A stretch of DNA of 16,722 nucleotides, taken from Nitrospina sp. (GTDB taxonomy: Bacteria > Nitrospinota > Nitrospinia > Nitrospinales > VA-1). The notes beneath the pieces are model-generated. The model worked only from the letters and a program-made list of their open reading frames with translations, had not been told where the DNA came from and searched no databases. Positions 8,152 to 15,569 of the stretch are shown here, in pieces. Every line of letters starts with the position of its first letter. The stretch's first letter is position 1. The DNA lies in the NCBI GenBank assembly GCA_018665625.1, contig JABJCF010000525.1, positions 1-16,722 of the forward strand. The letters are read 5' to 3'. The translations under genes and the position numbers were made by a program.

Positions 8152-8838
8152 TTGCTGAAACTTTCTATTGTAATCCCTATTTATAATGAAAATGAAACTT
8201 TGGAGACTTTAATCGCCAAAGTCGACGCTGTCGATTACGATAAAGAAATTATTTTAATTGATGACTTTTCTACTGATGGCACACGCGAAATCTTGAAGAA
8301 GTACGAAAATAAAGAGAACTTTCAAGTTCATTACCACAATCGCAATCAAGGAAAAGGTGCTGCCTTGCGGACTGGGTTTTCCAGTGTGACTGGAGATATC
8401 ATTATCATTCAAGATGCAGACCTTGAATATAATCCCTCTGACTATGGCACATTACTCGAACCAATTTTGGATGGACGGGCAGATGTAGTATATGGCTCAC
8501 GGTTTCTGGTAGGACCCCATCGTGTTTTATTTTTTTGGCATTCCATTGGGAATATGGTGCTTACTACTTTTTCCAATATGCTCACCAATGTAAACCTTAC
8601 AGATATGGAAACCGGCTATAAAGTATTCACTAAAAAAGTCAACGACACCCTCAAATTCAAGTGCAACCGTTTTGGATTTGAACCCGAATTTACAGCGAAG
8701 GTCGCCAAAAATAATTTCAGGATATTCGAGGTCCCCATTTCCTACAATGGTCGAGACTATTCGGAAGGAAAGAAAATTACATGGAAGGACGGCATCGCTG
8801 CGATCTGGTACATTTTTAAATTCAGGTTTACGGACTAG
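8152..8838 (+). CDS. Family 2 glycosyltransferase (dolichyl-phosphate-mannose synthase-like)
   Basis: This is a GT-A fold glycosyltransferase of 228 residues that transfers a sugar from a nucleotide donor, in this subgroup commonly to a lipid phosphate such as undecaprenyl phosphate. Visible motifs: LSIVIPIYNENETL (residues 4-17), IILIDDFSTDGT (nucleotide binding), NQGKGAALRTGF, QDADLEYNP (the DxD-type metal site), YGSRFL and the late ETGYKVF. It has no transmembrane helices of its own, unlike many relatives with C-terminal membrane segments. The start is uncertain: TTG at 8152 gives the normal N-terminus, with CTG at 8146 also in frame and no clear ribosome-binding site, so it likely depends on coupling to the DUF5989 gene. 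It converges on the zinc-ribbon gene with a 6-bp gap. Confidence 0.93.
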   Translation: MLKLSIVIPIYNENETLETLIAKVDAVDYDKEIILIDDFSTDGTREILKKYENKENFQVHYHNRNQGKGAALRTGFSSVTGDIIIIQDADLEYNPSDYGTLLEPILDGRADVVYGSRFLVGPHRVLFFWHSIGNMVLTTFSNMLTNVNLTDMETGYKVFTKKVNDTLKFKCNRFGFEPEFTAKVAKNNFRIFEVPISYNGRDYSEGKKITWKDGIAAIWYIFKFRFTD

Positions 8839-8844
8839 ACTTCA

Positions 8845-9237
8845 CTAGCTAAGTTTCTCTCCACAATTACTGCAAACATCATCCTGAAAACCCACCTCCG
8901 TTTCACAGCTTGAACAAATCTGAATATCCTCTAGTTCCTCCAGAAGTTTTCTAGCACGTGCCACATCTTCTTTTTTAGACCAGAGGCGAACCTTCATTAA
9001 GTCTGCTACCGGAGCCGGCCCAGCGTGAAAAGTTATATTTTCCAATTGGCAGGGAATGTTTTCATTCTCAAGAAAGCCTCGGACAATATGAGCAGTTGTT
9101 TCATTTAAAATGGTGCATACAACTGCCAACTCTGGAAATGTATCCCCCTTTAAAGAGGAAACAAGGTCTACATTACAATCCCAACAGGTGGTGATTGTGT
9201 CAGGAAACTGTTCTTCGCATTCTGGACAAATTAGCAT
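8845..9237 (-). CDS. Zinc-ribbon / DUF2007-like / zinc-ribbon protein
   Basis: This protein of 130 residues is built as a sandwich. An N-terminal zinc ribbon has CPEC (residues 4-7) and CWDC (18-21). A middle segment (~36-105: AVVCTILNETTAHIVRGFLENENIPCQLEN, then VRLWSKKEDVARARKLLEEL) resembles the DUF2007 ferredoxin-like domain, a putative signal-transducing or regulatory domain found in many bacteria. A second zinc ribbon closes it with CSSC and CSNCGEKLS. There is no signal peptide or membrane segment, so it is cytosolic. It is the last gene of the rho operon, 23 nt after the GT9 gene, with an AGG site ~7 nt before the ATG. Its function is unknown; zinc-dependent protein or nucleic-acid binding is a guess from the ribbons. 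Confidence 0.8.
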   Translation of the reverse strand: MLICPECEEQFPDTITTCWDCNVDLVSSLKGDTFPELAVVCTILNETTAHIVRGFLENENIPCQLENITFHAGPAPVADLMKVRLWSKKEDVARARKLLEELEDIQICSSCETEVGFQDDVCSNCGEKLS

Positions 9238-9260
9238 TTAGAAACCTGGATAAAAAACCA

Positions 9261-10340
9261 CTACGCTCTTCTCATAAGTCGATGTATCGCCTCATACACA
9301 TTTTTCACAGTAATATCTTCCAGACAATAGGGTTTATTATGTGGCGATGGCTTGCATTCTTTGAAAAAGCGTTGCCGACAAGGAGAACAAGAATAGTTTT
9401 GTGTCAAAATCTCACAATTCTCAGGCGGCATATATGGGCCTGTGGTATCAGGGTTTCCCGGTCCAAATATACCTACAACAGGGGTTCCCACCATAGCTGC
9501 AAGATGCATCATTCCGCTATCGTTACCTACAAATAGTCGACTTTTTTTCAGCACCCCTGCCAGAACTCTCAAATTCATTACAGGGGTAACCTTTACCTTA
9601 CCCGGAGGGCAATAACTCTTAATTCTATTCAGCAATTCTTCTTCAGATTTTGTTCCCAATAAAACCAATTTTTTGCCGTCAGCCTTGAAAATTTTTTGGC
9701 ATAAAATTCCAAACCGCTCAACATGCCAACTTCTCTCTACCTTGGAAGTTCCAGGATGCAAAGTTATAAATTCTTCATCCTCATCCAATCCAATATTCAA
9801 TAGTGCCTCACGGACCGACAAATCGCCCTCCTGCTTGACTACTGGATTGAACACAGTGTCAGGAAAATCCAATTTTAATGGAGAAAAGATTTTAAAAAAA
9901 TATTCAACACGGTATTGGCTTTTTTTCAGATGAGCGTTGGTTTCTATTGGATGAGTCAGAAAAATATCTCTTGCGTCGGTGTTATACCCCAACCTGTATT
10001 TGGCCCCAGTTAAACTCAACAGGAAGGCAGATCCAAAAGAATTAGGTATTACTATTCCCACGTCAAATTGATATTTTTGCAGACTACGTGCAAACTTTAT
10101 CCTTTTCCAGAGCCCTGATTCTGAACCTGAAGGTAGGGGTAGTACGGTATTGATAGCGGGATGGCCAAGAAGCAACTCATTTGAGGGTGGTTTTACAACG
10201 GCGGTTATGCGAGCCTTTGGATAAGCCCGGCGTAAAGATTGTAAGGCAGGAAGAGTTAAAACCACATCGCCAATCCAATTTGGCATCCACAACACAATAC
10301 TGTTAATGTCTTGATCGTATAGGGGTCGGGATTCATCCAT
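9261..10340 (-). CDS. waaF: Family 9 glycosyltransferase, ADP-heptose--LPS heptosyltransferase II type
   Basis: The enzyme adds a heptose residue to the LPS inner core (or a related sugar) from ADP-heptose, at the cytosolic face of the inner membrane. With the ATG at 10340 it has 359 residues. Visible features: N-terminal PNWIGDVVLTLPAL acceptor-side motif (~20-33), LHPGTSKVERSW (~194-205), and the donor-site block VGNDSGMMHLAAMVGTPVVGIFGP (~271-294). A cysteine-rich C-terminus (CSPC, KEC, YCLEDI; C318, C321, C329, C339) recurs in this family. The ATG is chosen because an AAGGG site sits 7 nt upstream; an in-frame TTG at 10358 would add six residues. It follows murA in the rho operon after 82 nt. 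The donor sugar is inferred from the family only. Confidence 0.9.
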   Translation of the reverse strand: MDESRPLYDQDINSIVLWMPNWIGDVVLTLPALQSLRRAYPKARITAVVKPPSNELLLGHPAINTVLPLPSGSESGLWKRIKFARSLQKYQFDVGIVIPNSFGSAFLLSLTGAKYRLGYNTDARDIFLTHPIETNAHLKKSQYRVEYFFKIFSPLKLDFPDTVFNPVVKQEGDLSVREALLNIGLDEDEEFITLHPGTSKVERSWHVERFGILCQKIFKADGKKLVLLGTKSEEELLNRIKSYCPPGKVKVTPVMNLRVLAGVLKKSRLFVGNDSGMMHLAAMVGTPVVGIFGPGNPDTTGPYMPPENCEILTQNYSCSPCRQRFFKECKPSPHNKPYCLEDITVKNVYEAIHRLMRRA

Positions 10341-10362
10341 AACTTTACCCTTTACCAACGCC

Positions 10363-10386
10363 CTCTAGTGAGGATTACAACTAGAG
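10363..10386. repeat. 7-bp inverted repeat in the murA-GT9 gap
   Basis: CTCTAGT (10363-10369) and its exact reverse complement ACTAGAG (10380-10386) flank 10 bases, with AAAAATTTTT immediately beyond on the right. On the transcribed minus strand the T-run comes before, not after, the hairpin, so this is not a standard terminator for murA. It could be an operator, an RNA processing site or chance; it lies just upstream of the GT9 start. Confidence 0.4.
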
Positions 10387-10422
10387 AAAAATTTTTGATC
10401 AGGGCGGGCTTGAGAGAAGGTT

Positions 10423-11676
10423 TCATTTTATACGACGTATCTGCGCACCCAGATTCATCAACTTTTTTTCAATTCCTACATAGCCACGGTCAATATGGTA
10501 AACCCGGGAAATAATAGATTGGCCCTTAGCTGCTAATGCCGCTAATACCAAAGAAGCACTGGCTCGCAAATCAGTAGCCATTAACGGGGCTCCCGAAAGG
10601 CTTTTCACACCATTGATGATTGCGGTATGGCCATCCAAAGAAATATCGGCACCCATTCTTTTTAATTCCGCAACATGCATGAACCGATTTTCAAAAACGG
10701 TCTCCATGATAATACTCTGTCCTTGCGCCAAAGTCATCAAGGCCATAAATTGCGCCTGAATATCTGTGGGGAAACCAGGATAAGGGTGGGTTCTAGCATT
10801 AACAGAATCAATCGGACCTTTACCTTTCACGCGGATTTTATTTTCACCCAGCTCAACATCAACCTGCGCCTCTTGGAGTTTCAAGGTAACAGGTTCCACA
10901 TGCTGTGGCATGCAGTTTTCAATCGTCACATCTCCTTGAGTGATTGCTGCTGCAATCATAAATGTTCCCGTCTCAATACGATCGGGAAAAATTGTGCATT
11001 CGATGGGATTGAGGGAGGTTGTTCCCTGAATAGTGATAATGTCGGTTCCATGCCCTGAAATTTTTGCACCGGCTCGATTCAATATATCCGCAAGAAAAAC
11101 CACCTCTGGTTCTTTAGCTGCGTTTTCAAGAACAGTTTCGCCTTCCGCTAAAACCGCTGCCATCATAAGGTTTGCGGTACCCGTTACCGAAACGGTATCG
11201 AAGAAAAACTGTATGCCTTTTAAACGATCCGCCTTTCCATGAACATAACCTTGCTCCAGTGAAATTTTTGCCCCCATCGCCTCCAAACCTTTTATATGAA
11301 GGTCGATCGGTCTGGCTCCTATAGCACAGCCTCCCGGAAGGGAAACTCTGGCTTTACCCAACCTTGCCAGCAACGGACCCAAGACAAGACACGATGCCCG
11401 CATAGTAGAAACCAAGTCATACGGCGCTTCTGGATTGTCCGCTTTGGAGGTATCCAGAATAATTTTTTCATTACGATAACTCTCTACCTGTGCACCTAAA
11501 TCTTCCAAAAGCTTGATCATCGTGGCCACATCGCGAACTTTTGGAACACCTTCGATAATATTTCGCCCACGAGTCAGCAAAGTTGCAGCAAGAACAGGCA
11601 ATACCGCATTTTTGGCACCACTCATTTTCACCGTTCCTTCAAGCGGCTTACCACCTTCAATAACTATTTTATCCAT
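10423..11676 (-). CDS. murA: UDP-N-acetylglucosamine 1-carboxyvinyltransferase
   Basis: MurA transfers enolpyruvate from phosphoenolpyruvate to UDP-GlcNAc, the first committed step of peptidoglycan synthesis in the cytosol. The 417-residue length is standard. Visible active-site residues: K22 and N23 in SGAKNAVLP, the loop cysteine C117 in LPGGCAIGARPIDLH (the fosfomycin-reactive Cys is present, not replaced by Asp), FPTDIQAQFMAL near the catalytic Asp, and the C-terminal TDLRASASLVLAAL with the substrate-binding Arg. The ATG overlaps the end of prmC by 8 nt, indicating translational coupling. It is the fifth gene of the rho-rpmE-prfA-prmC-murA series. Confidence 0.97.
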   Translation of the reverse strand: MDKIVIEGGKPLEGTVKMSGAKNAVLPVLAATLLTRGRNIIEGVPKVRDVATMIKLLEDLGAQVESYRNEKIILDTSKADNPEAPYDLVSTMRASCLVLGPLLARLGKARVSLPGGCAIGARPIDLHIKGLEAMGAKISLEQGYVHGKADRLKGIQFFFDTVSVTGTANLMMAAVLAEGETVLENAAKEPEVVFLADILNRAGAKISGHGTDIITIQGTTSLNPIECTIFPDRIETGTFMIAAAITQGDVTIENCMPQHVEPVTLKLQEAQVDVELGENKIRVKGKGPIDSVNARTHPYPGFPTDIQAQFMALMTLAQGQSIIMETVFENRFMHVAELKRMGADISLDGHTAIINGVKSLSGAPLMATDLRASASLVLAALAAKGQSIISRVYHIDRGYVGIEKKLMNLGAQIRRIK

Positions 11677-12532
11677 TGGGGGTTTCCTTCTTCGCCTTGA
11701 TCACCCGGTCATACCCTGAATAGTCTTTAATCACTTCCACATTTTTAAAACAAGAGAAGTCCCTAAATAAAGCTACAACATCCCTTGCCTGGTCATGGCC
11801 AATTTCCAAAATCAACCATCCGTTATTTTCAAGCTGGCCAACAGACATGGGAATAATAGTTTTATAAAAATCCAAACCTTTTTCACCCCCATCCAAGGCC
11901 TTCATCGGTTCATAATTCTGAACCTCTGGCATTATTTTTTGTATATCTGCCGATGGAATATAAGGTGGATTCGATAGAATCATAGAATAGGGTCCCGACC
12001 AATCCTCTTTTCTTAAATCTGCGCAAACAAATTTGATCTTGTCTGCCACACCATGCTGCAAAGCATTTACGTTGGCAATACTCAAAGCCTTAGGATCTAT
12101 TTCCAAGGCTGAAACTTTACACTCAGGCATCTCTTTAGCCATTACCACAGCAAGGACCCCTGACCCCGTTCCCAAATCTAGAATTTTAGAAGCAGGAGAT
12201 GAAACGCAGTTCAAAGCAGTTTCTACTAAAATTTCCGTTTCAGGTCTGGGAGTAAGAACATTGTCATCTACTACAAAATCGAGGGACCAAAACTCCTGAT
12301 GCCCAACGATCAATGAAACAGGCTCTCGCTTTCTTCGGCGCTCTACATTTTTTTCTGCTAGATGCTTTTCGGATTTATTGAGAACTCTTTCAGGTCGAGC
12401 TTTAAGGTCTGTCCTTGAAAGATTTAAGGTATGTGCGAGTAGAATCTCTGAATCCAATCGAGGAGAGAGAACCTTCGCTTGGGCCAATTGGTTTTGAGAC
12501 CAATTCAGGAATGAGCTTATATTGGCATCCAT
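11669..12532 (-). CDS. prmC: Peptide chain release factor N5-glutamine methyltransferase
   Basis: PrmC methylates the glutamine of the GGQ motif in RF1 and RF2, raising release efficiency; the RF1 substrate is encoded just upstream. It has 287 residues: an N-terminal helical domain for RF binding (SPRLDSEILLAHTL), the conserved PVSLIVGHQEFW..TPRPETE linker, SAM-binding motif ILDLGTGSGVLAV (~117-129), an acidic LEID (~143-146), and the catalytic NPPY (188-191) that binds the glutamine amide. It starts 5 nt after the prfA stop and overlaps murA by 8 nt. The only Shine-Dalgarno-like bases (AAGG) directly touch the ATG, so translation probably depends on ribosomes finishing prfA. Confidence 0.96.
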   Translation of the reverse strand: MDANISSFLNWSQNQLAQAKVLSPRLDSEILLAHTLNLSRTDLKARPERVLNKSEKHLAEKNVERRRKREPVSLIVGHQEFWSLDFVVDDNVLTPRPETEILVETALNCVSSPASKILDLGTGSGVLAVVMAKEMPECKVSALEIDPKALSIANVNALQHGVADKIKFVCADLRKEDWSGPYSMILSNPPYIPSADIQKIMPEVQNYEPMKALDGGEKGLDFYKTIIPMSVGQLENNGWLILEIGHDQARDVVALFRDFSCFKNVEVIKDYSGYDRVIKAKKETPNG

Positions 12533-12537
12533 CCTTT

Positions 12538-13605
12538 TTAGTTGTTGCCTTTAAGCGCTTCCGATTGGAAATGCAGGCTTAATGCATCTATGATCTCTTC
12601 CAGCGCGCCCTCCATAATGGCTGACAACTTATGCAGAGTTAGTCCAATTCGATGATCGGTCACTCTCTCTTGCGGAAAATTATAGGTGCGAATACGTTCA
12701 CTTCTATCACCCGAGCCCACCTGCTGTTTTCTTTCGGTTGCCTGTTCATCATGCATCTTTTTTTGTTCTTCATCATAAATCCGGGCTCGCAAAACTTTCA
12801 TCGCTTTTTCGCGGTTCTTGTGCTGTGACTTTTCATCCTGGCATGTGACTATCATTCCGGTAGGAACATAGGTGAGTCGCACTGCCGAATCCGTTGTATT
12901 AACACTTTGCCCACCGGGACCCGAAGCGCGGTACACATCTATTTTCACATCTGATGGATTAATTTTTATATCTACATCTTCTACCTCAGGAAGAATTGCC
13001 ACGGTAACGGCAGAGGTATGAATACGTCCCTGGCTTTCTGTATCGGGCACGCGTTGTACGCGATGCGTTCCGCCTTCATATTTTAATTTGCTATAAACAC
13101 CCCGTCCAGAAATATTAAAAACTACCTCTTTGAAACCACCCTTGCCCGTCAGGTTAGAACTCAAAATTTCTACCTGCCATTTTTTTTCTTCTGCATACCG
13201 GGAATACATTCGAAACAAATCGTTGGAAAACAGAGCCGCCTCATCCCCTCCCGTTCCCGCGCGAATTTCAACGATAACATTGCGTTCATCACGTGGATCT
13301 TTGGGCAAGAGAAGAACCTTTAAATCTTCTTCAGCTTTTTGTTTTTGGGTTTCGACCTGGACCAAGTCTTCTTCGGCCATCTCTAGCATTTCTGGATCTT
13401 TTTCCTCTTCCAGAATTTTTTTACTTTCCTCCAATTGCTTGACGTACTTTTGCAGATCTTGAAATCTGTTTACAATTGGAGTTAAATCAGATTGTTCCTT
13501 GGCGTACTTCTGGAACTCAGATTGCTTAGCAATGATCTTTGGATCACTGAGCAACTCGTTGAGATCGTGGTAACGTTTTTCGACCGTTTTCAACTTATTG
13601 AACAT
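12538..13605 (-). CDS. prfA: Peptide chain release factor 1
   Basis: RF1 reads UAA and UAG stop codons in the ribosomal A site and triggers peptide release. It has 355 residues, the normal length. The codon-reading PxT motif is PDT at residues 187-189 ([17 protein letters not shown]), which separates it from RF2, whose motif is SPF. The catalytic GGQ is at 231-233 in [16 protein letters not shown], followed by [15 protein letters not shown]. An N-terminal coiled-coil domain (~1-100) is typical of RF1. The ATG has an AAAGG site 8 nt upstream. No frameshift element is seen or expected. It sits between rpmE and prmC, its modifying enzyme. Confidence 0.97.
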   Translation of the reverse strand: MFNKLKTVEKRYHDLNELLSDPKIIAKQSEFQKYAKEQSDLTPIVNRFQDLQKYVKQLEESKKILEEEKDPEMLEMAEEDLVQVETQKQKAEEDLKVLLLPKDPRDERNVIVEIRAGTGGDEAALFSNDLFRMYSRYAEEKKWQVEILSSNLTGKGGFKEVVFNISGRGVYSKLKYEGGTHRVQRVPDTESQGRIHTSAVTVAILPEVEDVDIKINPSDVKIDVYRASGPGGQSVNTTDSAVRLTYVPTGMIVTCQDEKSQHKNREKAMKVLRARIYDEEQKKMHDEQATERKQQVGSGDRSERIRTYNFPQERVTDHRIGLTLHKLSAIMEGALEEIIDALSLHFQSEALKGNN

Positions 13606-13623
13606 TGGAGATGCCTTTAGAAA

Positions 13624-13640
13624 TTCCGCTTCACGCGGAA
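13624..13640 (-). promoter_or_regulatory. Small hairpin in the rpmE-prfA gap
   Basis: A perfect 6-bp inverted repeat (TTCCGC at 13624-13629 and GCGGAA at 13635-13640) encloses a 5-nt loop. On the transcribed strand it is followed by TTTCT, then by the prfA ribosome-binding site. The T-run is too short for a strong terminator; it could act as a weak attenuator or a processing/stability element between L31 and RF1. Confidence 0.4.
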
Positions 13641-13668
13641 AAAGCCAAGGAAAGAAAAGAAGGAGAAG

Positions 13669-13896
13669 CTACTGAGGGCTTGCGGATTCCTGGGGTTTTG
13701 CTTTGGCATATTTGCGCTTGAATTTTTCAATGCGGCCTGCCGTATCCAGAAGTTTCTGCTTTCCTGTGAAGAAAGGATGGCATTGCGAGCAAATTTCCAC
13801 ATGCAAATCTTTCAGGGTAGTACGTGTTTCCACTTCAGCCCCACAAGCACAGCGGACCTTTGTTTCGAAATATTCTGGATGAATGTCTTGTTTCAT
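13669..13896 (-). CDS. rpmE: 50S ribosomal protein L31 (zinc-binding form)
   Basis: L31 sits at the central protuberance of the 50S subunit and bridges the subunits. It has 75 residues. The N-terminus MKQDIHPEY and the core [13 protein letters not shown] are diagnostic. All four zinc ligands (C16, C18, C36, C39) are present, making this the C+ form rather than the zinc-free paralog used under zinc starvation. The short C-terminal tail after KYAKAK is variable in the family. It starts 10 nt after the rho stop codon; a GGTGA ribosome-binding site overlaps the rho TGA, suggesting coupling. Confidence 0.96.
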   Translation of the reverse strand: MKQDIHPEYFETKVRCACGAEVETRTTLKDLHVEICSQCHPFFTGKQKLLDTAGRIEKFKRKYAKAKPQESASPQ

Positions 13897-13906
13897 TGTG
13901 TCACCG

Positions 13907-15166
13907 TCAAGAGTTCATAGTCGCCAAAAATTCGGCGTTTGTTTTAGATTCTTTAATCTTCTGCAGGAGAAGGTCCATCGTATCATGGATGCCCATGGGG
14001 ATCAAAACTTTTCTTAATAACCACACACGCTGAAGGTCTTGTTCTGGCAGGAGAAGCTCCTCTTTCCTCGTGCCCGAGCGGTTGATATCGATGGATGGGA
14101 AAGTTCTCTTATCGGCCAGCTTGCGGTCGAGAACAATTTCCATATTACCGGTACCTTTAAACTCTTCGAAAATAACATCATCCATGCGACTTCCCGTATC
14201 TACCAATGCAGTGGCAATGATTGTCAGGCTACCGCCCTCTTCCAGATTTCTAGCCGCACCAAAAAAACGCTTCGGACGCTGCAAGGCATTGGAGTCGACA
14301 CCGCCCGACAAAACCTTTCCGCTAGGTGGAACAATGGCGTTGTAGGCGCGAGCCAAACGGGTGATACTATCCAGCAGAATTACAACATCGCGCTTGTGCT
14401 CAACCAGTCTCTTTGCCTTTTCAATGACCATTTCCGCGACCTGCACATGTCGCTGTGCCGGTTCGTCAAAAGTCGAACTTATGACTTCCCCACGAACAGA
14501 ACGTTCCATATCCGTCACCTCTTCCGGCCTCTCATCGATAAGAAGCACGATCAAAGCAATTTCCGGGTAATTGGTGCTGATGCTATTTGCGACAGACTGC
14601 AACAACATGGTTTTACCGGTTCGTGGCGGAGCCACTATCAACCCTCGTTGCCCCTTACCAATCGGCGTCATCAGATCCATGACACGGGCACTATAATCTT
14701 TCCCACCCGGAGTTTCTAAACGAATCCGTTCTTCAGGATAGAGGGGAGTAAGATTATCGAATAAAATTTTGTCCTTGGTTTTTTCCGGATTCTCAAAATT
14801 GATTGCCTCAACCTTCAACAATGCAAAATAGCGCTCACTGTCTTTGGGAGGACGAATTTGACCGGAAATTGTATCGCCAGTACGCATATCGAATTTTCGA
14901 ATTTGCGAGGGGGACACATATATATCATCTGGACCCGGAAGATAATTATAGGTCGGCGCCCTGAGGAAACCGAATCCATCCGGGAGTATCTCCAATACGC
15001 CCTGTCCAAACATCAAGCCGTCTTTTTCGGTCTTGGCTTCGAGTATTCTAAAAATCAGGTCTTGTTTTCTTAAGCCGCTATGGCCCTGAATTTTCAATTC
15101 TTTGGCAATATTTGTGAGCTCAGATATAGTTTTAGACTTGAGTTCTTCGATGTTCATTTGAGTCAT
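13907..15166 (-). CDS. rho: Transcription termination factor Rho
   Basis: Rho is a hexameric RNA-dependent ATPase that ends transcription of untranslated RNA. With 419 residues it is the compact form, without the large N-terminal insertions seen in some phyla. Domains in order: N-terminal helix bundle (~1-45, [17 protein letters not shown]), cold-shock-like RNA-binding fold (~55-125, [16 protein letters not shown]), and the RecA-type ATPase with Walker A APPRTGKT (179-186), [24 protein letters not shown]-loop [12 protein letters not shown] and R-loop EFKGTGN. The ATG at 15166 is chosen; an ATG at 15157 (MNIEELKSK) matches many Rho N-termini equally well. It heads the seven-gene minus-strand operon. 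Confidence 0.97.
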   Translation of the reverse strand: MTQMNIEELKSKTISELTNIAKELKIQGHSGLRKQDLIFRILEAKTEKDGLMFGQGVLEILPDGFGFLRAPTYNYLPGPDDIYVSPSQIRKFDMRTGDTISGQIRPPKDSERYFALLKVEAINFENPEKTKDKILFDNLTPLYPEERIRLETPGGKDYSARVMDLMTPIGKGQRGLIVAPPRTGKTMLLQSVANSISTNYPEIALIVLLIDERPEEVTDMERSVRGEVISSTFDEPAQRHVQVAEMVIEKAKRLVEHKRDVVILLDSITRLARAYNAIVPPSGKVLSGGVDSNALQRPKRFFGAARNLEEGGSLTIIATALVDTGSRMDDVIFEEFKGTGNMEIVLDRKLADKRTFPSIDINRSGTRKEELLLPEQDLQRVWLLRKVLIPMGIHDTMDLLLQKIKESKTNAEFLATMNS

Positions 15167-15330
15167 GGTTTGTGGCTTCTTTGAGGTGAGAGTAGGAATG
15201 TTTCTTGGGTATATGGTGGCTTTTATTGAGATAGTTGCATAATTAATTAACGGCGAAAGCGCGGAATAAATAAACTAATATTTAAATGGAATTTTTAGGG
15301 ATTATGTCTGGGAGCTTTCGGAGCTTACTT

Positions 15331-15359
15331 ACTTTATTAAGTTATTCCCTTTTTGTCAA
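15331..15359 (-). promoter_or_regulatory. Candidate sigma70-type promoter of the rho operon
   Basis: On the minus strand a perfect TTGACA (15359-15354) is followed after 17 bp by TAAAGT (15336-15331), which matches the -10 consensus at 4/6 positions. Transcription would start near 15324, giving a leader of about 158 nt before rho. Confidence 0.5.
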
Positions 15360-15483
15360 CCCCTTTCTCCCATCTCCCACTCGGCGTGGGGCCAATCAAT
15401 AGATCTTTTCTCGTAAAACCAAAAGAGTTTATAGGGTGTCTTCTATAATAGCCCGCCAGCATTGCTTTCCTCGCCAGAGGGGG

Positions 15484-15512
15484 TTGACTCCTAAAATTTT
15501 GGTAGGCAAAAT
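15484..15512 (+). promoter_or_regulatory. Candidate promoter of the YkgJ-family gene
   Basis: TTGACT (15484-15489), a 17-bp spacer and CAAAAT (15507-15512) match consensus at 5/6 and 4/6 positions. Transcription would start near 15519, giving a leader of about 50 nt before the ATG at 15570. Confidence 0.45.
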
Positions 15513-15569
15513 AGCCTCCTGTTTTAATTTTCCACATCCTTTATTCCCTGAACCAGTAAGGAATGTTTC

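Larger units (their letters stand above)
15167..15569. other. Gene-free region between divergent rho and the YkgJ-family gene
   Basis: These ~400 bases hold no convincing gene. They contain a candidate rho promoter (15331-15359), a candidate promoter for the plus-strand gene (15484-15512), a 7-bp direct repeat GGAGCTT at 15311-15317 and 15320-15326 around the predicted rho start point, and a small CCCAC/GTGGG hairpin near 15377-15391. The rho leader would be about 155-160 nt, AT-rich, long enough for an autoregulatory element. No tRNA or riboswitch fold that I recognise is present. Confidence 0.6.

Noticed and set aside
14039..14719. Long open frame of 226 codons on the plus strand
   Set aside because: It lies fully antisense to rho, whose motifs are unambiguous; the peptide has no recognisable domain.
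15337..15537. 66-codon minus-strand frame upstream of rho
   Set aside because: It has no ribosome-binding site that I can see and no recognised family, and it overlaps both promoter candidates. Its composition does not look like a real gene.
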